A model generated the notes under the pieces. The model had not been told where the DNA came from, searched no databases, and saw only the letters and a program-made list of their open reading frames with translations. From positions 1 to 26,638 of IMG/VR virus record IMGVR_UViG_3300008107_000400: a stretch of DNA of 26,638 nucleotides; one strand, 5' to 3'. The position numbers were made by a program, and so were the translations under genes. Source of the stretch: a virus. This document shows, piece after piece, positions 1-6,844 of the stretch (the first letter of the stretch is position 1; each line of letters starts with the position of its first letter).

Positions 1-9
1 TGATGCCAT
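1..9 (-). CDS. Start of a gene leaving the left edge (partial)
   Basis: Only the first three codons (Met-Ala-Ser) of a minus-strand gene are inside the window. The start is supported by a strong Shine-Dalgarno site, AGGAGA at 15-20 on the minus strand, five bases before the ATG. It would be the next gene of the minus-strand late block after the 717-residue protein. Nothing can be said about its product. Confidence 0.5.
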
Positions 10-89
10 GATTATCTCCTATTGTTAGCCTAAGTTTGTTTTGCATTTCTGCTAGTTTTGCCTATATCTACTTTACACCATTGTAAAGT

Positions 90-123
90 AAAAAAGTGCA
101 TACATGTTATTGTACGCACTTTT
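90..123 (-). terminator. Intrinsic terminator after the 717-residue gene
   Basis: Positions 92-103 and 112-123 form a 12-base-pair stem with an 8-base loop (104-111). In the minus-strand RNA all pairs form, one as a G-U wobble, and a run of six U follows (95 down to 90). On the plus strand the wobble would be an A-C mismatch, so the minus strand is the better reading. It lies about 50 bases past the stop codon at 174. A second small hairpin (71-77 with 82-88) sits just beyond it. Confidence 0.7.
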
Positions 124-130
124 ATTTAGC
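123..130 (-). promoter_or_regulatory. Late-promoter-like box overlapping the terminator
   Basis: GCTAAATA on the minus strand matches the late-promoter type seen at other genes here. Its last base is the first base of the terminator stem, so a transcript starting about six bases downstream would lack half of the 5' arm. It could drive the gene that starts at position 9 with a leader of about 108 bases. Confidence 0.4.
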
Positions 131-173
131 TTTGCAAGAGATTTCTTGCTTAATTATGATTTATTTTTGCCAA

Positions 174-2327
174 TTATCTAAACATAGCATTGAAGTGTTT
201 GAACATTTCGGAAACATCGGCTTGTGGCTTTTGTAAACCATTTTCAGTAACACCGGCTAATTGACGTAATCTTTTTGACTCGTATATTTGTGATAGTTCA
301 CTAATAACTCCATGTGCTATTCGAGCAGCATCTTCGCCAAATTCTTTTTCAACAGCAATCATTACTCCAGTTTCACCTTTAGGGAATCGTCCAGTTGTTT
401 CATCATACATTGATTTAACAAACTCAACTACTTCGTTTTGCTTGCCAGCGCCTTCAAAAAACTCTTCAATATCCATTCCGGCTTTAGTAATAGCTTCGCC
501 TAGGCTCATTTCGCCTGATCCAAAGTTAACCATAGTTTCTGCAGTAGCACCAGCTTTCTTTGCTTTGGCAATGGCAGCAGCCATACCTTTCTTAGCAGCG
601 TGACGAGCAGGATTCTTAACAACATTACCAAATTGATCCTTGTTGTCGCCTGGCTTTTTGTAAGGACCGTCAAACGGAGGATCTTCTTTTTCTTCTGCCA
701 CTGGAGCTGGCGCAGCCGGTGCTTCTGGAGCAACAGGTGCTGCAGGTGCTTCTGGAGCAACAGTAGGAGCAGGTGTAGTAGAATCAAAATTAATCTTGCT
801 AGCAATGTCCGTGCCGTTTTCTTCGTCACGTTTTTGTAAATAACCTTTTAAGATTTCTCTTGCATCCATTTCGGGATTAACTTGACCTAATTCTCTAAAG
901 GCATCTGCTAGTTCTTTATCATCAATAATACCTTTTAAACTTTGGATGGCATTAGTACCGTCAGTTCCGATTGGCATCTCATTACTTACTAGATCGTTTA
1001 ATTTTTTAATAGCTTCTTCTTGACTGTCTTCTACATTAAGTAATGCACTTTCTTCACCAACAATACCATTTAAGAATGACTCAAATGCATCTTCAATGTT
1101 AAGACTTTCTCTCTCCATACGATCATCGTAGTCATTACGCATACGTTCTTTTTTATCTAAATAGTTTTGATAACGTTCTCTGTCTCTATCAGATGCATCT
1201 GGGCCTTCTGCTTTTGATTTTAGATGATTATGATGCGATTGATCTAGGCTGCGACGGTGTTCAGCATCTACGCTATTTGGATTGTATCCATCGTTTAGTA
1301 AATCTTCTGCTGTTAGTTCTTTAACAACATTAACTTCTTCACCGACTAGTTTATAAATGTATGGGAATACATTCTTTAATTCTTCATTGAAACTACGAAT
1401 AGTTAAACGATCAATCCAATCGTTAACAACATCTTCTGGAATTAGTTGATCTTCTTTGTCAGTCCAAGATTCTGCAAATGTCTTATAAAAATTAGGACTT
1501 TGTAAACTGTGGATTTCTTTTTTAACTTGATCTATACGCTCAAATACTTTTTCATTAATAGTGCCCATTGCTTCGCTAACAATAGGATTACGGTTTACAT
1601 AGCCTTTGAACATGCGTAGTTTGTTTAATTCTTCACTTAGGCCGATAATGTGTTGTCCTATGTTATCATAACTAGTGCCGCCATGTGCCACGTGTGTAGC
1701 TAATGCACGGGCACCGTTGAGATGCTTGTAAGGATATTTAAAACGCTCGCCGTCTGCATTCTCAACAAAAATGCTTTCGATGTGCATAGTACGACCTGCT
1801 GGTAAATCATAGTTTACAGGTTTAGAATGTCTTACAATTAGTTTGGCCTCGCCCATTTCTTGGAAACTGGTTCTTGAGGTTCCCCATAATTTACTCTCAG
1901 TCATTGTGCCTTCTCCACTGCTATTATTAGCTAACATTTTATAATCTCTCTTGTCTAAATTACTTTTTGCAATATCTCTTACATTAAAGTCCATCATATG
2001 TGAGCTTGCAAAATCACTTAGACTTTCTAAAAATCTAAACCAACGATGCTTAACACCGTCAGGTTGGCCTTCAACAATATCGTTGCTATACATAACTACC
2101 AGGCCGTCGTTTTCTTCACCTTCTGGATCTGCGTTAGTATTATCGTCAATGCTGATACTGATAGTGCCTAAATTTTTTCCGTTTTTTATAAAATCAAATT
2201 CAAAAAAACGTGCGTCTTTAGGTCTGTCAGTGCGTTCACTGTTTGCATCACCGAGTCTAATTTTAGGAAACTGTGTTCGCAGTTTCGAAAATAGTTCTTT
2301 GGCAATTAAGTCAAGATTTTTATTCAT
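174..2327 (-). CDS. Conserved T4-like phage protein, probably virion-associated, function unknown
   Basis: This is a 717-residue protein that I cannot assign. The N-terminal two thirds look globular and charged. A very acidic, Arg-rich stretch around residues 355-410 could be helical or a coiled coil. It is followed by a Pro/Ala/Glu-rich linker (about 515-545) containing two copies of an APEAPAAP-like unit, and then an Ala/Lys-rich C-terminal part. There is no signal peptide or membrane segment. It follows the large terminase in the late block, and a late-promoter box (2333-2340) ends five bases before its ATG, so I infer late expression and a virion or assembly role. The start is supported by that box and by the fit to the terminase end. 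No Shine-Dalgarno site is present. Confidence 0.75.
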   Translation of the reverse strand: MNKNLDLIAKELFSKLRTQFPKIRLGDANSERTDRPKDARFFEFDFIKNGKNLGTISISIDDNTNADPEGEENDGLVVMYSNDIVEGQPDGVKHRWFRFLESLSDFASSHMMDFNVRDIAKSNLDKRDYKMLANNSSGEGTMTESKLWGTSRTSFQEMGEAKLIVRHSKPVNYDLPAGRTMHIESIFVENADGERFKYPYKHLNGARALATHVAHGGTSYDNIGQHIIGLSEELNKLRMFKGYVNRNPIVSEAMGTINEKVFERIDQVKKEIHSLQSPNFYKTFAESWTDKEDQLIPEDVVNDWIDRLTIRSFNEELKNVFPYIYKLVGEEVNVVKELTAEDLLNDGYNPNSVDAEHRRSLDQSHHNHLKSKAEGPDASDRDRERYQNYLDKKERMRNDYDDRMERESLNIEDAFESFLNGIVGEESALLNVEDSQEEAIKKLNDLVSNEMPIGTDGTNAIQSLKGIIDDKELADAFRELGQVNPEMDAREILKGYLQKRDEENGTDIASKINFDSTTPAPTVAPEAPAAPVAPEAPAAPAPVAEEKEDPPFDGPYKKPGDNKDQFGNVVKNPARHAAKKGMAAAIAKAKKAGATAETMVNFGSGEMSLGEAITKAGMDIEEFFEGAGKQNEVVEFVKSMYDETTGRFPKGETGVMIAVEKEFGEDAARIAHGVISELSQIYESKRLRQLAGVTENGLQKPQADVSEMFKHFNAMFR
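718..762. repeat. 27-base-period repeat coding for a Pro/Ala linker
   Basis: An 18-base unit starting ggtgcttctggagcaaca occurs at 718-735 and again at 745-762, period 27. On the minus strand it encodes the repeated Val-Ala-Pro-Glu-Ala-Pro units of the linker in the 717-residue protein. Such linkers are usually flexible, and the copy number may vary between relatives. Confidence 0.7.
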
Positions 2328-2332
2328 ATTGG

Positions 2333-2340
2333 TATTTATG
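2333..2340 (-). promoter_or_regulatory. T4-type late promoter of the 717-residue gene
   Basis: CATAAATA on the minus strand differs from the T4 late consensus TATAAATA at one base. It ends five bases before the ATG at 2327. The TAA stop codon of the terminase (2336-2338) lies inside the box, so promoter and stop share bases. Confidence 0.65.
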
Positions 2341-3433
2341 CAATAGTTGAGGAAACAAATATGGGCATAGGAAGTTCAAACTCGTCATTATCACTAGCAT
2401 CACTACTGCTAAAACTGTCAAACACTCTAGAATCCCAGTCTGCTAGAACTTGACTCATACGTATAATCAACAGTAATGCACTAACTAGGTCATCCTCTTC
2501 TCCGCTTTTTGCTTTAAAACTTACACCCGTAGCTATAAATGCTTTGAGTTCTGAAATCAACGGTTTGCTGTTGATTTTCATTTTGTTTGATTCTATTAGG
2601 TATTTTAATCTAGCAGCAGCTGATATTTTAGTCTTATGTGTTGTATTAAATCCCTTACGGAATTTGCGTACATGACCTTTACGTATAGGCTCGCTAACAA
2701 ACAATCCCGGAAAGTTTTCTTCCCCAATGTCTTTAATACAGACTAGGCCTGCTTCACCTACTGTGTTATTTTCAAGGCTCCAGTAGATATTATTAACATT
2801 GTCATCCCCTAAACATTCTTGTAGATATTTTAAAATTTCTTTAAGTATTCTAATCTGCCCCTGTATAGGTGTTAGATTATGGTGCCATTCTGCAACTTGT
2901 ATAAAACTAGGTAATTCAAACACTTGAATACCTGCCGAGTTACCACCTGTTCCTAAAGCTGGGTCAAGCGCAACTGCGTAAATATGATCTTTACTAACTT
3001 CTTTGTACCAGCGTGTTTGCCCCATGTTCATAATGGGCTGTCGGCCTTCCATGCCTGCAAGATGAATACTGTTGATCAATGTTTCATCATATACTAAGAA
3101 CTCACAATTATATTCTCGACGGAATCGTTCTTCGCCGATGCGTCCACGTTCTGTTGTTGCCCACGCATCGTCACGATCAGGGTGCTCACTCCATGAGCAT
3201 GTAAAGGGAAAGAACCCATTTACACCAATTAGTTGTTCGTTGCCAAACTCATCAAACTTCTTGTTAGCTTCTTTCCATATAATAGCAAATGTGTCTTCGT
3301 CACTGTTGGGCGTTGATGTTAGAATTGCTCGTCCACCAGTTGCTAGTGTCGGGGAAATTGAAGTCCAAAACTCATCGGCGATATTTGGAGGTACGAAGGC
3401 AAACTCGTCACAGTATAGTAGGGAAATAGACAT
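2336..3433 (-). CDS. 17: Large terminase subunit, C-terminal part (Walker B and nuclease domain)
   Basis: This is the second part of the DNA-packaging motor protein, a T4 gp17 homologue. Walker B is LLYCDE at the start, followed by a coupling-motif-like LTSTPN. The nuclease domain carries the expected acidic residues: VALDP, then SLENN, then a late DDLVSA. T4 gp17 uses such a D/E/D set to cut concatemeric DNA. Homology does not begin at this ATG. The same frame stays homologous upstream to about 3511 (YNKGSIEFDNGS, matching WNKGSIELDNGS of T4 gp17), so the real protein continues into the upstream part (3514-3795). The two parts are out of frame, and residues between Walker A and the NKGS motif are missing. 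Role and family are certain; intactness is doubtful. Confidence 0.92.
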   Translation of the reverse strand: MSISLLYCDEFAFVPPNIADEFWTSISPTLATGGRAILTSTPNSDEDTFAIIWKEANKKFDEFGNEQLIGVNGFFPFTCSWSEHPDRDDAWATTERGRIGEERFRREYNCEFLVYDETLINSIHLAGMEGRQPIMNMGQTRWYKEVSKDHIYAVALDPALGTGGNSAGIQVFELPSFIQVAEWHHNLTPIQGQIRILKEILKYLQECLGDDNVNNIYWSLENNTVGEAGLVCIKDIGEENFPGLFVSEPIRKGHVRKFRKGFNTTHKTKISAAARLKYLIESNKMKINSKPLISELKAFIATGVSFKAKSGEEDDLVSALLLIIRMSQVLADWDSRVFDSFSSSDASDNDEFELPMPIFVSSTIA

Positions 3434-3795
3434 ACCACGACCTGTGTTGCCAGTAGTAGTTGTAGAGACAATACGTGATCCATTATCAAATTCAATACTC
3501 CCTTTGTTATAGGGTATCCTGCCGCACAGGTAGTTTTACCCATCTGACGCGGTAACATGTTTACATTAAATCTGTGATTATGATATGCATCTAATAATCG
3601 TGTTTGATATTCAAAAGGTTCAAACAACATCTTACCTCTAACAGGATGCTGGATGTAAAAATAGTTACTGCAAAAATAATGATACCCGTTACTAGGATCA
3701 GAACATGCGACTAAATCTTCAATGTGTCGCTCAGTGAAGGTTTCTCGTGTATGCGCTTTCTTGGTTAAAACGCCATCTAATGATTTACTTGCCAT
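3343..3795 (-). CDS. 17: Large terminase subunit, N-terminal part with Walker A (broken)
   Basis: Residues 1-94 are the N-terminal part of a T4 gp17-like packaging ATPase. They include an FEPFEYQ motif of the adenine-binding type and the Walker A segment PRQMGKTT. Just after GKTTCAAGY, at 3512-3513, the frame is lost. The last 56 residues of this reading frame are out-of-frame translation of the downstream terminase sequence. Compared with T4 gp17, about 45-50 residues are absent at the junction. The intact parts sum to about 485 residues, and adding the missing piece would restore a plausible length of about 530. This is either a real lesion or an assembly deletion. The start is supported by the late-promoter box at 3801-3808. 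Confidence 0.88.
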   Translation of the reverse strand: MASKSLDGVLTKKAHTRETFTERHIEDLVACSDPSNGYHYFCSNYFYIQHPVRGKMLFEPFEYQTRLLDAYHNHRFNVNMLPRQMGKTTCAAGYPITKGVLNLIMDHVLSLQLLLATQVVVCLFPYYTVTSLPSYLQISPMSFGLQFPRH

Positions 3796-3800
3796 AGTAC

Positions 3801-3808
3801 TATTTACA
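3801..3808 (-). promoter_or_regulatory. T4-type late promoter of the large terminase
   Basis: TGTAAATA on the minus strand is one base off TATAAATA and ends five bases before the ATG. It lies directly downstream of the terminator at 3811-3836, so the terminase appears to be its own late unit. No Shine-Dalgarno site fits between box and ATG. Confidence 0.6.
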
Positions 3809-3810
3809 AT

Positions 3811-3836
3811 AAAAAAGCGACCCTATGGGTCGCTTT
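3811..3836 (-). terminator. Intrinsic terminator between the 353-residue gene and terminase
   Basis: A perfect 10-base-pair stem (3814-3823 with 3827-3836, core AGCGACCC) with a 3-base loop is followed on the minus strand by six T. It sits about 20 bases past the stop of the upstream gene (3855). Confidence 0.9.
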
Positions 3837-3854
3837 GAGTAAGATTAAATCTGA

Positions 3855-4916
3855 TTAGCCGTTGAGCATCTTGCTTAACTTAACAATTTCATTTGATTCT
3901 TTCATTGGAAATGCTTTTTCAGGTTTGGTAACATCCTGGCCGTATCCGCGGGCATTTGGATCAAATCGTGCCGCGTTGTAACTTACTGGTTCTGCTGGTT
4001 GTCCAGTAACTGCACCTTTAATAGAATTCTTTGCCTTTTCTAACCACTGAGCAATTGACAAATTATTGTTATCTCTATTATAACGCTGCACAAAATTATA
4101 CATATCCTGATTCTGTCGACCCATTACAACATCACGCCATTTATTTTTTTCTAAGTAAGTGTCTGCACTTGGGTACTGTTGTTTAAATTTATTAGTTTCT
4201 ACGTAATCCTCAGGTTTCATTTGTGCAACAATTGCCTTTACTTCAGGAGTTCCGGCAATGTGAGCACCAAACATACGATTAGTGTTTGCATTACTAGGTT
4301 GCATTAATTTAACATCAAATTCATTTAATGTCTCATTAACGTTGTCTCTTGATTTAATAGACTCGTACATGCTTGCTAAACGATTAACTAGATCTTCGTC
4401 GACACCAAATGGGTTTCCGCCACCGTTAACTTTTTCAGCTTCTGCACCTTTGCTGTGCAGATCGTTACCTGTGGGAGTTACATCACCTACAGTACCGTGT
4501 GCCTCATCTGGACTATTTGCATACTCATCCATTGGCATGTCTGTGTCACCAATAATAGGTTCTTTGTCCATTTTGCCCATTAGTTTACCTAACTGTTCTT
4601 CACCACCATCTTCACCGTCGATGTTTTTTAATATATCTAATAGATCGCGAATGCCACCTGACCCAGATCCATTCATGCTTAAATTCATAGTAACGGTATC
4701 TTGTTGTTCTTGATTCATGCTAGGCATTGGGCCCATTCCGCACTCCTCGACATCATCTTCTTTCACTTGAAAAGTTTTGCCGTCAACTTCAAATTCATCT
4801 TTGCCGGCATCTTTGGCAGCATCAAGTGCGCCACTGAAGGCATTACCTTCATTTGGTTCTTCAGTTACTGGTTGATCCAGCTCTCTCATTTTCTGGAATA
4901 GTTCGTTAAAGTTCAT
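3855..4916 (-). CDS. Conserved acidic phage protein, function unknown
   Basis: This is a 353-residue protein I cannot assign. It is acidic and rich in Met, Gly, Asn and Asp. A Gly/Ser-rich stretch near residue 85 precedes a short helical segment (IRDLLDILKNI), then low-complexity acidic sequence. The C-terminal half (about 190-353) looks more ordered, with KPEDY and several Tyr/Asn-rich segments. There are no membrane segments. A clear Shine-Dalgarno (AAAGGA) lies upstream of the ATG. The stop of the preceding gene is at 4919, so the two are translationally coupled. It lies between the small and large terminase genes and ends in a terminator. A role in late assembly is inferred from position only. 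Confidence 0.75.
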   Translation of the reverse strand: MNFNELFQKMRELDQPVTEEPNEGNAFSGALDAAKDAGKDEFEVDGKTFQVKEDDVEECGMGPMPSMNQEQQDTVTMNLSMNGSGSGGIRDLLDILKNIDGEDGGEEQLGKLMGKMDKEPIIGDTDMPMDEYANSPDEAHGTVGDVTPTGNDLHSKGAEAEKVNGGGNPFGVDEDLVNRLASMYESIKSRDNVNETLNEFDVKLMQPSNANTNRMFGAHIAGTPEVKAIVAQMKPEDYVETNKFKQQYPSADTYLEKNKWRDVVMGRQNQDMYNFVQRYNRDNNNLSIAQWLEKAKNSIKGAVTGQPAEPVSYNAARFDPNARGYGQDVTKPEKAFPMKESNEIVKLSKMLNG

Positions 4917-4918
4917 AA

Positions 4919-5524
4919 TTATTTTCCTTTAGCAGAACCAATTGGACTTTTGCCAGCAACAGGTTTAGCTTGTTCTTGTGATTTTTCTTTAGGAGCTTTC
5001 TTTGCTAGAATAGCATCATTCACGCCTTTATACTGTGTAGGTTCTGTATCTTTACGAGCCTTAGATAATTCTTTTAAGAAATTACTAACACCTTTGTCGC
5101 CTACTGTATTTTGATTATTTTCTTTTTGGTAATCTTGTGTTAAAAGAGCTTTGCCTTTTTCCATCTCTTGATTTTCAGCATTTAATTCTGCTTCTGCTTC
5201 TTCTAAAGGACTACGCACTTTGATACAGCAAGAATCAACACCTGTTTCTTGAATTAGGTAATTGTGTAATACAGTACTGGTTGTTGGATATGTAAGCTCA
5301 ACATCAAACACTGTCACGGCAGCATTTTCCATTTGTGGAAAATCTGGAAGTTTACTTTGAATAGGGGTAGTTTTAGTTTTTGCAAACTTAGCTACTTCGT
5401 ATTTTTTAAGAGCAGTTTCCATTACATCTTCACAGTTTTCTGGAAGATCTCCTGCTATTTTAATTTTGAAAGCATACTTTTTTGCTTCCTGGCTTTCTGA
5501 TAGATATTCTACAAATGATTTCAT
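4919..5524 (-). CDS. Conserved phage protein with a possible ferredoxin-like fold, function unknown
   Basis: This is a 201-residue protein of unknown function. Residues 17-110 alternate as strand (YAFKIKIAG), helix (CEDVMETALKKYE), two strands, helix (TSTVLHNYLIQETG) and strand (CCIKVRSP). That is the order of a ferredoxin-like domain, but this is my inference from pattern alone. Residues 111-201 are charged, Lys/Glu/Gln-rich and likely disordered. Similar proteins occur near the terminase genes of aquatic T4-like phages, as I recall. An AGGA-type ribosome binding site precedes the ATG. It is spaced tightly between gp16 and the 353-residue gene, so it is probably in one operon with them. Confidence 0.75.
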   Translation of the reverse strand: MKSFVEYLSESQEAKKYAFKIKIAGDLPENCEDVMETALKKYEVAKFAKTKTTPIQSKLPDFPQMENAAVTVFDVELTYPTTSTVLHNYLIQETGVDSCCIKVRSPLEEAEAELNAENQEMEKGKALLTQDYQKENNQNTVGDKGVSNFLKELSKARKDTEPTQYKGVNDAILAKKAPKEKSQEQAKPVAGKSPIGSAKGK

Positions 5525-5542
5525 GCTCGCAGTCCTAGTCTA

Positions 5543-6022
5543 TTATTTATTCATATTTTTAAGTTTTTCGATAAGGCTGTTACGATCCGTAACAATAACG
5601 CCCGTGCCTGAAACATCTATACCTTGATCATCTTGATTTGCGTCTTGATCAAGTTTTTGTTTCTTGATCTGCAGTTCGATCATCTTTAGTTTTTTATCAA
5701 TTTTTGCTGCTTTTGCATCAATTGCATTTTTAAGCATTGACCCTGCTACCTCAAAAACTCTTCCGGAATATCTTGCTTCTACATTCATTCCTAGATCCAT
5801 TAGGTCATCAAATGCATCTGTAGCACGTTGAGCCAGTGCATCAAACTCAGTATCGCTGATATCGCCTAGCCCTTTAACCTGTGGTAAGGCCGCTGCAATT
5901 TTGTCAAACTCTGACATGTCTCTAAGCAGTGGTTGCACAGCTTCTACAGATTGTTCTTTCTCAGCTTTTTTAATAGTTTTTTTGCTTTCGGGCAAGTTTA
6001 GAATTTCTTCAAGTTTTTTCAT
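5543..6022 (-). CDS. 16: Small terminase subunit (gp16-like)
   Basis: This 159-residue protein is probably the DNA-recognition subunit of the packaging motor and partner of gp17. The size is typical of gp16 (T4: 164 residues). Residues about 60-125 form a long predicted helical hairpin (FDDLMDLGMNVEARYSGRVF, then AKIDKKLKMIELQIKKQK), resembling the central coiled-coil oligomerisation domain of gp16. A short TGVIVTDRNSLIEKL segment at the C-terminus matches the position of the conserved gp16 tail. A good AGGA ribosome binding site precedes the start. It lies directly after gp4 and is separated from gp17 by two unassigned genes, unlike T4 where 16 and 17 overlap. The assignment rests on pattern and context, as sequence identity to T4 gp16 is weak. 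Confidence 0.75.
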   Translation of the reverse strand: MKKLEEILNLPESKKTIKKAEKEQSVEAVQPLLRDMSEFDKIAAALPQVKGLGDISDTEFDALAQRATDAFDDLMDLGMNVEARYSGRVFEVAGSMLKNAIDAKAAKIDKKLKMIELQIKKQKLDQDANQDDQGIDVSGTGVIVTDRNSLIEKLKNMNK

Positions 6023-6030
6023 AATATTAC

Positions 6031-6471
6031 TTATCCTACTCTGCCATTATGGAATAAGTCTTGTTCGGTAAGTATTCTAAATTTAATACCTTGTCGTGCG
6101 CACCATGCGTATGCTGCTCGCCACTTTACTTGATTCTTTGCATACTGCAGTTGGTTGTTGCGATTCTTGCCAACTTTTTCTTGTAGTGTTTGATTCTGCG
6201 GTTTGACTTCAATTAACTCGACTTGGATTTTATTGTTTTTATCTGCATACTGTATAAAAAAATCTGGTACATAAATTGTCTGTCGACCAGTAAACGGATC
6301 TTTGTAAGGTATACTTACTGCTTCACTAGCCCATTTTATAATGTTAGGATTGTTATCGCAGAATCGCATAAACTGCCACTCCCAACTACTTCTGTATGTA
6401 GGTTGACGATTGCCTACATACTTCTCTGGGTTTACAACTGTATACTTACCTTGGGCAAATCTGCGACTCAT
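6031..6471 (-). CDS. 4: Head completion protein, PD-(D/E)xK nuclease-like (gp4)
   Basis: This is a 146-residue protein of the T4 gp4 (gp50) head-completion family, which finishes DNA-filled heads before tail joining. It shows a nuclease-type motif set: Glu31 in SSWEWQF, Asp70 in YVPDFFI, and Glu88-x-Lys90 in LIEVKPQ. This is the arrangement of TnsA and T7 endonuclease I-like enzymes. All three positions are intact, so a nuclease function is plausible. The start overlaps the stop of the upstream 124-residue gene by four bases, indicating coupling. The stop is eight bases before gp16. Confidence 0.88.
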   Translation of the reverse strand: MSRRFAQGKYTVVNPEKYVGNRQPTYRSSWEWQFMRFCDNNPNIIKWASEAVSIPYKDPFTGRQTIYVPDFFIQYADKNNKIQVELIEVKPQNQTLQEKVGKNRNNQLQYAKNQVKWRAAYAWCARQGIKFRILTEQDLFHNGRVG

Positions 6472-6842
6472 TGTTTAATATTTCTGCTTTCTGTAGTTTC
6501 TTCTACGCTGGCTAGTTTAAACCCTAAGAAGGAAGTTTTTTCTCTGTATACGTTTTGTACTTCTGCAACTACTGAACTTAATTGTGCATCAGTTACACCT
6601 TTTAAAGTATCAATAAGTTTAAAAGGATTAATGTTTTCTAGTCTTGCTTGATTTAATAACACTATACTAACACTTCTTGCAGCAGCTTCGTCAAAGCCAC
6701 GCTTTAGAAAATATCCGAATACTGCGTCAATTTGATTTGTTGGAAATGTGATTTGATGTAGAAAATACTTGTCAAAGAATGCTCTAACTTCTTCTGAGCT
6801 TGATGTACCTTCTGAGGGAAAGTTTTGATTTTTATCAACCAT
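6468..6842 (-). CDS. Small conserved protein of aquatic T4-like phages
   Basis: This is a 124-residue protein with no confident function. It is mainly helical by eye, with a conserved-looking core FPTNQIDAVFGYFLKRGFD (about residues 34-52), then LLNQARLENINPFKLIDTL and LSSVVAEVQNVYR. Such small proteins occur beside gp4 or baseplate genes in marine T4-like phages and are often called structural, as I recall. It starts two bases after the stop of the upstream tube-like gene and overlaps gp4 by four bases, so it belongs to the same translationally coupled cluster. Confidence 0.75.
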   Translation of the reverse strand: MVDKNQNFPSEGTSSSEEVRAFFDKYFLHQITFPTNQIDAVFGYFLKRGFDEAAARSVSIVLLNQARLENINPFKLIDTLKGVTDAQLSSVVAEVQNVYREKTSFLGFKLASVEETTESRNIKQ

Positions 6843-6844
6843 TG

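Noticed and set aside
71-88. Perfect 7-base-pair hairpin (CTTTACA/TGTAAAG)
   Set aside because: It has no T run and low GC content. It is too weak to call a terminator by itself, so it is only mentioned next to the better hairpin.
134-149. Six-base-pair inverted repeat (GCAAGA/TCTTGC)
   Set aside because: It is short and lacks a T run on either strand. No regulator or terminator function can be supported.
506-839. Open frames on both strands inside the 717-residue gene
   Set aside because: Leu/Lys- and Arg/Phe-rich low-complexity translations of the Pro/Ala linker DNA. They have no start signals and lie wholly inside a convincing gene.
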